Below are positions 1 to 10,143 of a stretch of 64,000 bases of DNA, in pieces. The translations under genes were made by a program, and so were the position numbers. Origin of the DNA: Branchiostoma floridae (Eukaryota; Chordata; Leptocardii; Amphioxiformes; Branchiostomatidae); contig NC_049989.1 in assembly GCF_000003815.2 (NCBI RefSeq), forward strand, positions 22,719,737-22,783,736, written 5' to 3'. Every line of letters starts with the position of its first letter. Positions within the stretch are counted from its first letter, which is position 1. The notes beneath the pieces are model-generated. The model was not told the origin of the DNA. It saw only the letters and a list, made by a program, of their open reading frames with translations, and searched no databases.

Positions 1-1416
1 GAGAGGATCAGCGCCAGAGCTCCCACCTGTAGGTACGGCGCCACGAAAGCCTGCAGACAGAAGGATCACCATGGTTACACAAACAAACAACCCCTCACCA
101 GTCCCACCTGCAGGTGCGGCGCCACGAAAGCCTGCAGACAGAAGGATCACCATGGTTACACAAACAAACAACCCCTCACCAGTCCCACCTGCAGGTGCGG
201 CGCCACGAAAGCCTGCAGACAGAAGGATCACCATGGTTACACAAACAAACAACCCCTCACCAGTCCCACCTGCAGGTGCGGCGCCACGAAAGCCTGCAGA
301 CAGAAGGATCACCATGGTTACACAAACAAACAACCCCTCACCAGTCCCACCTGCAGGTACGGCGCCACGAAAGCCTGCAGACAGAAGGGTAGAGGAATCG
401 GCATGGTTACAAAATCTACTATATCATTCCAGGGACCAGGCTCTTTTCTTCTTCAGACTTGAAAGAAAAAAATCTTTGATAAAGCTGTTCAAAATAAAGT
501 CTTATAGATAGATCTAGTATAGTTCAAAGCAGGGCTGGGTACCGGTACAGAAAATTCAGGTCCAGGTCTGGTTCAGGTCCAAAGGATCAGGTTCAGGTCC
601 GGACCTGAACCTGGACCTGATTCAGTATGACTCATTCCAATGGTCCATTTCACTACAAAGAAATCGGTTGGGTGGAGTATTAGACTCCCACTGGCGTTTT
701 AAAATCCTTCAACGCTGACTGCACCTGTGCGATTGGCTGTAAAATTTAGTAGAAGTTACTATAAACTCTACTCTACTTCACTCTTGTTATTTTCTTCCAC
801 CTACAAGCGCCAAAACGTGTGAATGCCGGATAAAATAATCTGTTAATTTTCTAATCGGTCCAGCATCCGGTCCACCTAATTTTTTCAGGTCCGGTTTTTC
901 TGGACCGGTCCAATAAGAAAAACCGGTTTTGTACCGGTACGCTGTACCGATACCCAGCCCTAGTTCAAAGCGTTCTTATTGACAGGAATAAACCATCTTA
1001 TTGACAGGAATATAGCTTTGGCCTTTTGATAATGTTGGTCAGTCACAGGCTGCAGCCCAGGAATGATCTGTACGGCATTGTTACACAAACAAACAAACAA
1101 ACAAATGCTCACCAGTCCGAGTGGCAGAGCTGCTCCGACCCCTGCATGGATCATCAGCATTATTGACAGGCGCAGGACGGGCTCGGGGCCCAGGAACGAC
1201 CCATACATCGGCATGGTTACACAAACAAACAAACAAACAAACAAATGCTCACCAGTCCGAGTGGCAGAGCTGCTCCGACCCCTGCATGGATCACCAGCAT
1301 GATTGACAGGCGCAGGACGGGCTCGGGGCCCAGGAACGATCCGTACATCGGCATGGTCAGCATCCACAGCAGCGGGATCAGTCTCACGCCGTCTCCACAC
1401 GACAGACACATCTTTC
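1..1416 (-). CDS. Multi-pass membrane protein gene, left copy (partial)
   Basis: This is the mirror copy of the gene at 17650-20323. Two coding pieces are visible on the minus strand. The exon 1253-1416 (164 bases, same length as its right-arm partner) follows an acceptor at 1417-1418 and ends at a donor (CTG|GTGAGC). The exon 1-50 follows an acceptor at 51-56 and runs off the window. The encoded segment starts near [16 protein letters not shown] and is strongly hydrophobic. The junctions are tandemly multiplied: the donor end of the first exon recurs at about 1075-1180, and an 81 bp unit holding both an acceptor and a donor recurs four times at 50-390. I do not recognise the family. A hAT-type MITE sits in the intron at 530-962. 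Confidence 0.6.
50..400. repeat. 81 bp minisatellite carrying acceptor and donor
   Basis: Four near-identical 81 bp units plus flanking partial units. On the minus strand each unit reads CTGCAG|GCTTTCGTGGCG, about 33 bases of exon-like sequence, then CTG|GTGAGG, then a spacer with GTTTGTTTGTGTAACC. Each unit is therefore a potential 33 bp mini-exon with a 48 bp intron. The plus strand is open as a 27-residue repeat only because 81 is divisible by three. The right arm has only about one full extra unit (18352-18432). Confidence 0.85.
530..962. mobile_element. hAT-type MITE, 433 bp, left arm only
   Basis: The ends are inverted repeats: CAGGGCTGGGTACCGGTACA at the left, and the complement of CTGTACCGATACCCAGCCC plus TA at the right. 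The element is flanked by an 8 bp target duplication GTTCAAAG (522-529 and 963-970). CAGGG-type termini and an 8 bp duplication are typical of hAT elements. The interior has further palindromic CAGGTCC motifs and no coding capacity. The matching right-arm position (about 18222-18232) has a single uninterrupted GTTCAAAG, i.e. an empty site. Confidence 0.9.
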
Positions 1417-1424
1417 CTGACACC

Positions 1425-1657
1425 AAGGATGTTAAAATAAGAACTCGCCATTACAAAAATCTTCACACCACCCAAAATCAATACAAAAGATCCTCACACC
1501 ATGCAAAATCAGCTTCTCAACACCACCAAGATCAGCTTTGTCTGACACAAAAAATCTTCGCACCACCAAAAATCATCTTTTTCTGACACAAAAAATGTTC
1601 GCACCACCAAAAATCATCTTTTTCTAAAACAAAAAATCTTCGCACCACCAAAAATCA
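1425..1657. repeat. ~40 bp minisatellite (left arm), cut by gap
   Basis: Imperfect ~40 bp repeats around ACAAAAAATCTTCGCACCAC, the reverse complement of the right-arm array at about 16740-17640. The left array is cut by the gap at 1658-1757, so most of it is probably unassembled here. Confidence 0.85.
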
Positions 1658-1757
1658 NNNNNNNNNNNNNNNNNNNNNNNNNNNNNNNNNNNNNNNNNNN
1701 NNNNNNNNNNNNNNNNNNNNNNNNNNNNNNNNNNNNNNNNNNNNNNNNNNNNNNNNN
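1658..1757. other. Assembly gap (100 N)
   Basis: Run of exactly 100 N. By comparison with the right arm the missing DNA corresponds to roughly 16530-17480, about 1 kb of minisatellite and possibly a LINE fragment, so the true gap may be far from 100 bases. Confidence 1.
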
Positions 1758-2173
1758 GATAATCTTTTGAAACCTTTTAGACATTATATTATTGTATTTT
1801 GGACGAGACATCTCTTCAGGCATTGTGTATTCATTTATAAGCTATGCAACAATATTATAGCGTTTTGTTGCCATGGTTGTAAAGGTCAAAGGTGGCAAAG
1901 ATGGCGTCATCTCGCCGGATGTGAAAGTTCGTCTGCAGCGAGAGTTCAGAATTTACTGGTATTTCGGCAGATTTAAAGTGATTTCCGGTTCCACCTTGGC
2001 CTTGGTAATTAAGACTTGTAGAAAATACTTTGTTACTGGGAAGTGTTTGATCCTCTCCATTGCACAGGTAACGTTATAAAGCAGTCTGCTGGTGGCGCAT
2101 GGCGCTGGCTGGCTTGCCACGAACCAGTATTTTGTAAATGTAATTGAGGTCCTACGTGTGCGCTGATTACATG
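1758..2173. other. Intergenic DNA between the divergent genes, left arm
   Basis: Unique-looking DNA matching the right arm at about 16110-16540 in reverse. It lies between the minus-strand membrane-protein gene and plus-strand TRMT44, so it probably includes 5' ends or promoter DNA. Short open frames here (such as about 1873-2079) carry no recognisable domain and are not called. Confidence 0.5.
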
Positions 2174-2610
2174 TTCTTGTTCTTGTTCTTGTACTGTGCA
2201 ACACCCCTAGTTTGTTGGGGCAAACCACACAGGGCGTAGTGCTGTTGTGTTATTGGCTGTTCCTTAGATGTTGTAATGCCTCTTCCTTAAACTTAGTGGG
2301 GTTAGCTTGGAGTGTGGTAGAGTATGGTAATGTATTCCAATCTGTGGCAGTTCTTGAGAAAAATGAATATTTGAGGCAGTCTTTGTTAGTCTTAATGGGT
2401 TTATATGAATTTGGATGATTGTGTCGGGATTGCCTAGGGTTCAGCTGCAAGTAATGATCGACCGGTAGGGCTAGGAGGTCATATCTAGATTTTTGGAGGA
2501 TGGTGAGTCTGTTTGCTGTTCTTCTGTTTTTGAGAGTATCCCAACCCAGGTCTGAAACTAGTTTAGAAACGCTTGTCTGAGAATTTGGACAGTTCGGGAC
2601 GTTTGAAACA
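2174..2610 (-). mobile_element. 5'-truncated LINE 3' end, left arm only
   Basis: On the minus strand this encodes the C-terminal tail of a non-LTR retrotransposon ORF2 (motifs such as LVSDLGWDTLKNRR, SRYDLLALPVDHYL and FFSRTATDWNTLP). It ends in a (CAAGAA)n-type 3' tail, seen as TTCTTG repeats at 2174-2191. ACATG is duplicated at 2169-2173 and 2611-2615. The right arm reads straight through this point at about 16100-16112 with a single ACATG, so it is the empty site. Confidence 0.88.
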
Positions 2611-2615
2611 ACATG

Positions 2616-2910
2616 TTTGTGATAGCTACTCCAGTATTGTGTTAGTTGCTGCATACGGGCGCTGCCATGTTTGTGAAAGCTACTCCAGTATTGTGTTAGT
2701 TGCTGCATACGGGCGCTGCCATGTTTGTGAAAGCTACTCCAGTATTGTGTTAGTTGCTGCATACGGGCGCTGCCATGTTTGTGATAGCTACTCCTGTATT
2801 GTGTTAGTTGCTGCATACGGGCGCTGCCATGTTTGTGATAGCTACTCCTGTATTGTGTTAGTTGCTGTATATGGGCGCTGCCATGTTTGTGATAGCTACT
2901 CCTGTATTGT
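2616..2910. repeat. ~54 bp minisatellite between divergent genes (left)
   Basis: About six units of a ~54 bp repeat containing GTGTTAGTTGCTGCATACGG and GCTGCCATGTTTGTGA. The right arm has about four units at 15060-15254 and three at 15945-16106. A further diverged unit lies at 3705-3745, just upstream of the TRMT44 coding start. Confidence 0.88.
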
Positions 2911-3706
2911 CACGTAATGGACCCTTCCAGCCGAACACCATAAGCCCTGCCCCCTGTTCGATCTCGGGTTCGATTTCAAAACCTCGGTCAAAAACGGCGC
3001 GAGTTGCCAAAACATGGCCGCTGCCGCTATTAAGCTGAGGATACCGTATGACTTCGGTTTAGCTTTTTGGGCCCTGAAATCCTCTCAGAACGGGCGAAAG
3101 AAAAATGCTATGTATTCTTTGTGTAAGGCTACATCCACTGGGTACATTCGTTTGAGGAGGAGGCGTATATAGTTGCGGTCAGGGCGATATAATTTCAGTC
3201 AAAGCGGAAGCGGGAGGCGCTCCATAATATTACCTTGTTGGTGGGCAAGAGTGCCCGGTTTCTGACATGCGGTCGATGCAGGTGTAAAGCTGGGTACGTA
3301 TATCTGTGACAGGTTTTCTACCGTGTTTGTTGCATGCATGACATTTAAATATAAGCTCAGGAGAAAAACCACACTAAGAAGAAAGCAGCTCGGTCACTCA
3401 GTCTCACGGAGAGGGAGCTTGTACCACATGCCAAAATATAAGACCCTAATACAAAGTCCGCTAGTGCAGAGTCCCGTCTCTTCTACGTACACTGCTTTAC
3501 ATGTACATCCTGCCCAGGAACTAAGTAATGCTATGTAGCGCCTACCCTTCCCAAAACAACTATACTCAGAAGGTGTAGTCTTCAACAAAAAAGGCATAGC
3601 ATTTCTCTTTGGCCATTTCTGTCCCACTAGGGCTGTTTTTGACCGAGTATTCGAAATAGAACGGGGGTTCTATTTGTTCGATATGGCGTTCGGCTGGAAG
3701 GGTCCG
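2911..3706. mobile_element. Foldback-like element with long inverted repeats
   Basis: An ~800 bp element whose ends are inverted (GGACCCTTCCAGCCGAACAC at 2919 and its complement at about 3685-3705). Imperfect inverted homology continues inwards for at least 200 bp; for example AAATGCTATG near 3104 pairs with CATAGCATTT near 3595. It is inserted in the 54 bp minisatellite. The same element occupies 14250-15057 in the right arm, so it predates the separation of the arms. No transposase frame is visible. Confidence 0.75.
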
Positions 3707-3818
3707 TTGTGTTAGTTGCTGCATACAGGCACCGCCATGTTTGTGTCAAGAGCAGACCAGCAGGGTTCAAACTTCTTTCAGAGGCCACAACTTGACCGTT
3801 GGGCGCGTGGGTGTCGAC

Positions 3819-6800
3819 ATGCTGGCGTGTGACCTTCCCGAGGCAGGGGTCAGGCGGGTCAGTGCCCTCCCGACCGCTGCGGAACCAGCCGGGTTCTGGA
3901 GCGGCGTGGCCGTGTGGGTGGACAAACCGCACGTGGTGAACCGCAGGCTGACCGGCGCAAAGGAAGTGGCCAGGATTTGGACCAATCACAGAGTCATCAG
4001 CACCATGCTGCAGCAGCCTAGGTGGGGCGCTAGTTTCTTTGTGTGACTTCTTTTCACAATTTTGCAGTTTCAGTCTCCCCTGGTTTCAAAAAGGTTTTAC
4101 ACATAAATATGGTATGTTTTAGGTAATTCAATCTCTACAACTGGATAAAAATAGTGATTTACCTCTGGATGTTTTGAGTGACATCCATCACTCTTCTTCT
4201 GCATCACTAGAATGAACTGGCGGAACACAATTCAGTGCAAGTACATCTAACTAGAAAAAAAACCTATTGAACCTGTAAGGATTGTATGCAAATGTCACTC
4301 ATGTAAATCTCAAAAGTATATAAATGTTAACCTGGATGTCTAAGCTTCATAAAGATATGTTGTTTTTTGTTTGTGTTCTCCACACACCTGCCTCAGGGTC
4401 TTTGCTGGGTTATCTGAAGAAAGCCTGCAGAAAAGACTGGCAGATATGAAGATGGAGGGAAGAAATGAAGCGGAAGGAGATGATTTAGAACTAATCATAA
4501 GGGACTTGTTACCACGGCAACTGGAAAGGGCCAAGGTTGTCAGGGAAGTCGTTGTTTTGGGTGAGAAATGTCAAACTACTTATTTTATTAATATTAGTAC
4601 AAAATAATCAGCATCATTATAGCATTTCCCAGCATCAAAGGTTCTATTTGGTTCATCCCTGTGCAGTATGGGTAAGGAGGTGAAGTCTGCCAGCTGTTTG
4701 TGATTTCCTTGTTGTCGTCTTTAGATCACCCCCGCATCACGGCGTGGTTCATTCCCCTGGGCAGCAGTTGCCATGGCGACACAGAAAGTGAGCAGAGCTA
4801 CAAGTCCTACAGATTTGTCTACTCTGAAGATCAAACAGGGAAAACGTACGTCTCCAACTGTCTCTCATACTTACCAACCTGAGATGGCTAGCTTCCATGT
4901 CTTCCTGTAGGTCTTAAAGAATAGACTGTTGGTGTGTTTGGTCAGATTATGCCATGGTCAAGGTTGATGTTTCTTGTTTAGGGAGAAGACAAGCTGGTCC
5001 AGTCTTATTCATATAACTGCTAATCTCAATTGGCCGTTGTGTATAGTTTGCCACCTTTTGTGAAAAACTATTAGAAGTTGCTGACCTGTTTGTTTTGCTG
5101 CAGTATTGCACTAGACATCCTGAGTCCACCAGGGGTCGCTGCTGCACACAGTCCTGACAGGAACTGCAGTACAGGGGGCGCTGCTGTACACAGTCCTGAC
5201 AGGAACTGCAGTACAGGGGGCGCTGCTGTGCACACTGCTGAAGATGACAGGAAGTGCAGCCCAGGGGGCGCTGCTGTACACAGTGCTGAAGATGATGGCA
5301 TCTGCAGTCCAACTACAAAGTAAGTTTCTTCTTTCAGCTATAATGGTCAGGATGTTTTGAATGCTGTTGATATGCAAGAAATGATTCTTCTGTGTTTCTT
5401 GCCTATCCCTCACCTAATGAGGAACAACATAGCCAAGTGGTCGGCTGATGTTGCTCAGGATGATTATTGATGAGGTAGGTTATTGATGAGTTAAGTTATT
5501 AATGAGTTAGGTTATTGATGAGTTAGGTTATTGAGGTGTACATCCCCACAGATGGCTGTGCGACCATCTGCTCCCCAAGATAGCCAAGTGGTCGGCTGAT
5601 GTTGCTCCTGGCGGCCGGAGGCGGGTGCAGGCCCTGGTGCCCATCGACAGGTACAACATCAGGTACCAGCAGCTGAAGAGGAAGTACGGCAGGAGGATGA
5701 TGCAGGTCTGGCCGGACGTCACCACCACAGATCCAGAGAAGTTTGTGTACGAGGATATCGCCATAGCAACGTATCTCCTGGTAACCTGGTTACAAACATC
5801 ACTTTGCTTTTGAGAAATTTTCCCCTTCTTGCATTTGTGTGAACGAATGAGTTATGAATGAAAAAAAAAAACATTTTTTCTCAACCACCCTTGCTTTATT
5901 TCTACCGATATTTTGGTGACTGTCTGTCACCTTCAGGGCAATTCTGACTGGTTCATATTGTACTGCAGCGTTGCTGCTTACAGTTACACTGTTTACGTTT
6001 GGGACTGCAGTGTATATGTAAAAATTTGACAAAACAATCACTGTACATTATGTACATACTTGATGTTTGTGACCGCATCTGTAGCTGTAAGCAGCGCCAC
6101 CTAGAGCTGCAGTACAAAGTGACAGCAAAACGTTGGTGTAAATTATCAAAAGTTAAAAGAGTCTCTTTATTCTGTTTCCTGTCAGCTGTTGTGGGAGGAA
6201 GAGAGAAGCCGACTGAGGCTTGAGGAGAAGCAGTCGTTTGTAGACCTGGGCTGCGGCAACGGACTTCTGGTGTACATCCTGGCTCAGGAGGGGGTGAGAC
6301 ATCCTTACATAGTTAGTGTATATCCTGGCACAGGAGGGGGTGAGACATCCTTACATAGTTAGTGTATATCCTGGCACAGGAGGGGGTGAGACATCCTTAC
6401 ATAGTTAGTGTATATCCTGGCACAGGAGGGGGTGAGACATCTGTGCTTTGTTCTTTTGTTCTTACTTTAGACTTACTTAGACTTACATCAAGCCTCCACA
6501 TTAAAGCTCTGAGAACAACGGATGCATGACAAACTGGATAGTGTGTGAGTGCTAGGTCCTGCATGACAAACTGTATAGTGTGTGAGTGCTAGGTCCTGCA
6601 TGACAAACCGTATAGTGTGTGAGTGCTAGGTCCTGCATGACAAACCGGATAGTGTGTGAGTGCTAGGTCCTGCATGACAAACCGTATACTGTGTAAGTGC
6701 TAGGTCCTGCATGACAAACCGTATAGTGTGTGAGTGCTAGGTCCTGCATGACAAACCGTATACTGTGTAAGTGCTAGGTCCTGCATGACAAACCGTATAC

Positions 6801-9800
6801 TGTGTAAGTGCTAGGTCCTGCATGACAAACCGTATACTGTGTAAGTGCTAGGTCCTGCATGACAAACCGTATAGTGTGTGAGTGCTAGGTCCTGCATGAC
6901 AAACCGTATAGTGTGTGAGTGCTAGGTCCTGCATGACAAACCGTATAGTGTGTGAGTGCTAGGTCCTGCATGACAAACCCGTATACTGTGTAAGTGCTAG
7001 GTCCTGCATGACAAACCGTATAGTGTGTGAGTGCTAGGTCCTGCATGACAAACCGTATAGTGTGTGAGTGCTAGGTCCTGCATGACAAACCGTATAGTGT
7101 GTGAGTGCTAGGTCCTGCATGACAAACCGTATAGTGTGTGAGTGCTAGGTCCTGCATGACAAACCGTATAGTGTGTGAGTGCTAGGTCCTGCATGACAAA
7201 CCGTATAGTGTGTGAGTGCTAGGTCCTGCATGACAAACCGTATAGTGTGTGAGTGCTAGGTCCTGCATGACAAACCGGATAGTGTGTGAGTGCTAGGTCC
7301 TGCATGACAAAGCGTATAGTGTGTGAGTGCTAGGTCCTGCATGACAAACCGGATAGTGTGTGAGTGCTAGGTCCTGCATGACAAACCGTATACTGTGTGA
7401 GTGCTAGGTCCTGCATGACAAACAGGATAGTGTGTGAGTGCTAGGTCCTGCAGGACAAACCGGATAGTGTGTGAGTGCTAGGTCCTGCAGGACAAACCGG
7501 ATAGTGTGTGAGTGCTAGGTCCTGCATGACAAACCGTATACTGTGTGAGTGCTAGGTCCTGCATGACAAACAGGATAGTGTGTGAGTGCTAGGTCCTGCA
7601 GGACAAACCGGATAGTGTGTGAGTGCTAGGTCCTGCAGGACAAACCGGATAGTGTGTGAGTGCTAGGTCCTGCATGACAAACCGTATACTGTGTGAGTGC
7701 TAGGTCCTGCATGACAAACAGGATAGTGTGTGAGTGCTAGGTCCTGCATGACAAACCGTATACTGTGTGAGTGCTAGGTCCTGTGTGAGTGCTAGGTCCT
7801 CCCATGTTGACACATTAGGCAGCAAGCCTTCTCCACTCAGGGCAGTTTTGGGCAGGGTTTCTGATTTCTTCAGACTAACCACCAGTTGGTCGAGGTCCCT
7901 TTGTAGTACATGTCTCTAAGTTAGTTTTGGTCTTCCTCACCTTTATTCACATAAATTCCCTCCATGGTTCCAGCATCCTGGAAAGGGGATTGATGTGAGG
8001 AAACGCACCACGTGGGACATCTTCGGACAGGGCACAGTTTTACAGGTACCCACTTACTATCTACAGATGGCACAGTTTTACAGGTAACCCACTTACTATC
8101 TACTGACAGGGCACAGTTTTACAGGTAACCACTTACTGTCTACAGACAGGGCACAGTTTTACAGGTAACCCACTTACTGTCTACAGATAGGGCACAGTTT
8201 TACAGGTAACCCACTTACTGTCTACAGACAGGGCACAGTTTTACAGGTAACCACTTACTATCTACTGATGGCACAGTTTTACAGGTAACCACTTACTGTC
8301 TACGGACAGGGCACAGTTTTACAGGTAACCACTTACTGTCTACAGACAGGGCACAGTTTTACAGGTAACCCACTTACTGTCTACAGACAGGGCACAGTTT
8401 TACAGGTAACCCACTTACTGTCTACAGACAGGGCACAGTTTTACAGGTAACCCACTTACTGTCTACAGACAGGGCACAGTTTTACAGGTAACCACTTACT
8501 GTCTACAGACAGGGCACAGTTTTACAGGTAACCCACTTACTGTCTACAGACAGGGCACAGTTTTACAGGTAACCCACTTACTGTCTACAGATAGGGCACA
8601 GTTTTACAGGTAACCACTTACTATCTACGGACAGGGCACAGTTTTACAGGTAACCACTTACTATCTACAGATAGGGCACAGTTTTACAGGTAACCCACTT
8701 ACTATCTACGGACAGGGCACAGTTTTACAGGTAACCCTCTTACTATCTGGTATTGTAATATTAAAGGGGCATTCCACTCCACACAGGAGTTTTATTTTCC
8801 GATAGATATTAATTTTAGGAAGTAATAAAGGCATACTACTTCACATTATACGATAATGTACCCAGTTGCTCCACGTGCCTCAAAAGCATCCAGTATTCTA
8901 CTTAACTCCCCAAGTACCCTCTAATTGAATTAATTCTATGGCTGAATACAGTTATGCAAAACTTTTAGGTAAGGTTACAAAATTAATTTCAGGATCGCTA
9001 AGAAATCTCGTCTTGTTATGTGTTCTTATGCTATCTTATGAGCAATTTGCTTTCGCGGTGTGCCAAAAATATGCACGATAAATAAAGTGTCTATGCATAT
9101 AGGGAATGCATGGGTAGGGTCTGCATAGGTTTAGTGAGTGGCATGTTGTTTTAAAAAACACACATCGTGCAATTTATCCCAAGGTGAATTCCACAACATT
9201 CGGCTGATTATGTATTCATTGACACATTATCTATTGGAAAACACCACCAACTTCTGGAGTGGAATGCCCCTTCAATTGGTACTTAAATCATTGATGAAGT
9301 ATTGATGACTTGAATTATAAATATTTTAAGTTATTGATTGAGTCGTTTGCAAAGAGTCACGTTATTGCTAAGTAAGGTTCTGACAAGTTCAGTCATTGAC
9401 AAGTTAAGTTAAGCTAATGACATTTTAATTTATTGGCAAGTTACTGGTGAAACTTTTGCTTAGTTACATTATTGAAGAGTTAAGTTATTGATGACCCTAT
9501 TGCCGAGTTAGGTGATTGATAAGTTATTGATCATGTAAGTTATTGATGTTTTTCTAGGAAGAGCCAATCACGCCATCTGACAGCTGCCTGTTCCCGGACT
9601 CTGATTGGCTAATTGGTAACCATAGTGATGAGCTGACTCCATGGATACCCGTCATAGCTGCCAGGTGAGAAGTTTCCTGTGATGTCACTGTGACATCATC
9701 CTGATTGCTTGTGTTATGGAAGAATTAAAAGTAAATAAAATAATTTGTTCTCTGGTAAACTGTGTTCTGTATGTTCAGTCATTTGTTCAACCTTCCTGAC

Positions 9801-10143
9801 CACTTAGATTTCCTTACGAAGGCAACATTCTTTCCTTGCCAAACTTTTGCAAATGTAGTCCACAACAAAGCTGTGTGGCCCAAGGGCTGCATCAGAGATG
9901 GGTGCCGCCCAATGCACCATCTGGTGTGGGACTTTAACGTTTAACTTCATCTCCCCCAGGTCCTCCTACACCGCCCGGTACTTTGTTCTGCCCTGCTGCC
10001 CGCATGACTTCCACGGCAGGTTTGCGCGCACACACACGGCCACCAGCCACTACAGGAACTACCTGGACTATGTGTGCTCCATCGGGCAGGCCTGCGGGTT
10101 CACTGTGGAGGAGGACAGCCTCAGGATCCCATCCACTAAGAGG
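3819..10143 (+). CDS. TRMT44: TRMT44 tRNA(Ser) Um44 2'-O-methyltransferase, left copy, C-terminus missing
   Basis: Nine exons join in frame: 3819-4021, 4397-4560, 4725-4845, 5104-5319, 5552-5780, 6186-6293, 7974-8045, 9558-9664 and 9960-10143, giving exactly 468 codons, with AG before and GT after each. The family (METTL19/TRMT44, yeast Trm44) 2'-O-methylates U44 of tRNA-Ser in the cytoplasm. Diagnostic segments are GFWSGVAVWVDKPHVVNRRL near the start, DPEKFVYEDIAIATYLL, the SAM-binding motif FVDLGCGNGLLVYIL, GIDVRKRTTWDIFG, DWLIGNHSDELTPWIPVIAA, RYFVLPCCPHDFHGR and EDSLRIPSTKR. The start is the first ATG in the open frame that has homology nearby; the upstream frame is open but begins without an ATG. 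Vertebrate proteins run roughly 200 residues further, ending in a CCCH zinc-finger region. That part is absent here, probably lost in the repeats and gaps at 10.1-11.95 kb. Exon 4 contains a coding minisatellite. Several exon ends are tandemly repeated into the introns. Confidence 0.93.
4140..4262. repeat. Half of a foldback element in TRMT44 intron 1
   Basis: The segment with GTGACATCCATCACTCTTCT and CACTAGAATGAA matches one arm of the full palindromic element at 37960-38150. The right TRMT44 copy has the same half at about 13600-13725, so it predates the duplication. Confidence 0.7.
5429..5456 (+). repeat. 28 bp copy of TRMT44 exon 5 inside intron 4
   Basis: These 28 bases are identical to exon positions 5580-5607 (AGCCAAGTGGTCGGCTGATG is the core). 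The right arm has no such copy in its intron, and its exon has a diverged version of the same block. Confidence 0.85.
6240..6440 (+). repeat. Minisatellite copying the end of TRMT44 exon 6 and its donor
   Basis: The last bases of exon 6 plus the donor (GTGTAYATCCTGGC, CAGGAGGGG|GTGAGAC) and about 20 bases of intron are repeated, giving the real donor at 6294 and three further copies downstream with a ~45 bp period. Every copy keeps GGGGGTGAGAC. Confidence 0.9.
6520..7800. repeat. 37 bp minisatellite, ~34 copies, TRMT44 intron 6
   Basis: Unit of 37 bp containing GTGAGTGCTAGGTCCTGCAT and GACAAACCGTATA, repeated about 34 times with scattered single-base variants (GTATAGTG, GGATAGTG, GTATACTG). 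The variants form short blocks, suggesting amplification of multi-unit segments. Confidence 0.97.
8024..8745 (+). repeat. 40-41 bp minisatellite copying the end of TRMT44 exon 7 and its donor
   Basis: About 18 units, each starting with the last ~20 bases of exon 7 (GGGCACAGTTTTACAG) followed by GTAACC and a ~20 base intron piece. The authentic donor is GTACCC at 8046; the copies have GTAACC, closer to the donor consensus than the original. Confidence 0.95.
8761..9275. mobile_element. MITE with ~20 bp terminal inverted repeats, TRMT44 intron 7
   Basis: Ends are inverted: TTAAAGGGGCATTCCACTCC at 8761 and the complement of GGAGTGGAATGCCCCTTCAA at the right. It is about 515 bp, AT-rich and non-coding. 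The target duplication is not clear. There is no comparable right-arm position because the right TRMT44 copy stops before this intron. Confidence 0.82.
9276..9557. repeat. Degenerate ~18 bp AT-rich repeats, TRMT44 intron 7
   Basis: Loose repeats of GAGTTAAGTTATTGATGA type. A related short run lies at 5460-5535 in intron 4. Confidence 0.7.

Larger units (their letters stand above)
1..5875. repeat. Left arm of a large inverted duplication
   Basis: This stretch is the reverse complement, with indels, of about 11950-18510. Both arms carry the same genes in mirror image: a minus-strand membrane-protein gene and plus-strand TRMT44 here, the opposite strands there. Homology is visible at the window start (1-50 matches the exon at 18456-18505), so the arm continues off the left edge. 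On the inner side it is traceable to about 5875, where the right arm hits a 100-N gap at 11850-11949. Several exons are identical between arms (for example the 121-base TRMT44 exon at 4725-4845), while other segments differ by point changes, repeat copy number and transposon insertions. Confidence 0.93.

Noticed and set aside
71-511. 146-codon plus-strand frame with a 27-residue repeat
   Set aside because: It is the antisense of an 81 bp junction minisatellite of the membrane-protein gene; 81 is a multiple of three.
6520-7800. Possible CRISPR-like array
   Set aside because: The 37 bp units are directly adjacent without unique spacers, in a eukaryotic intron; it is a minisatellite.
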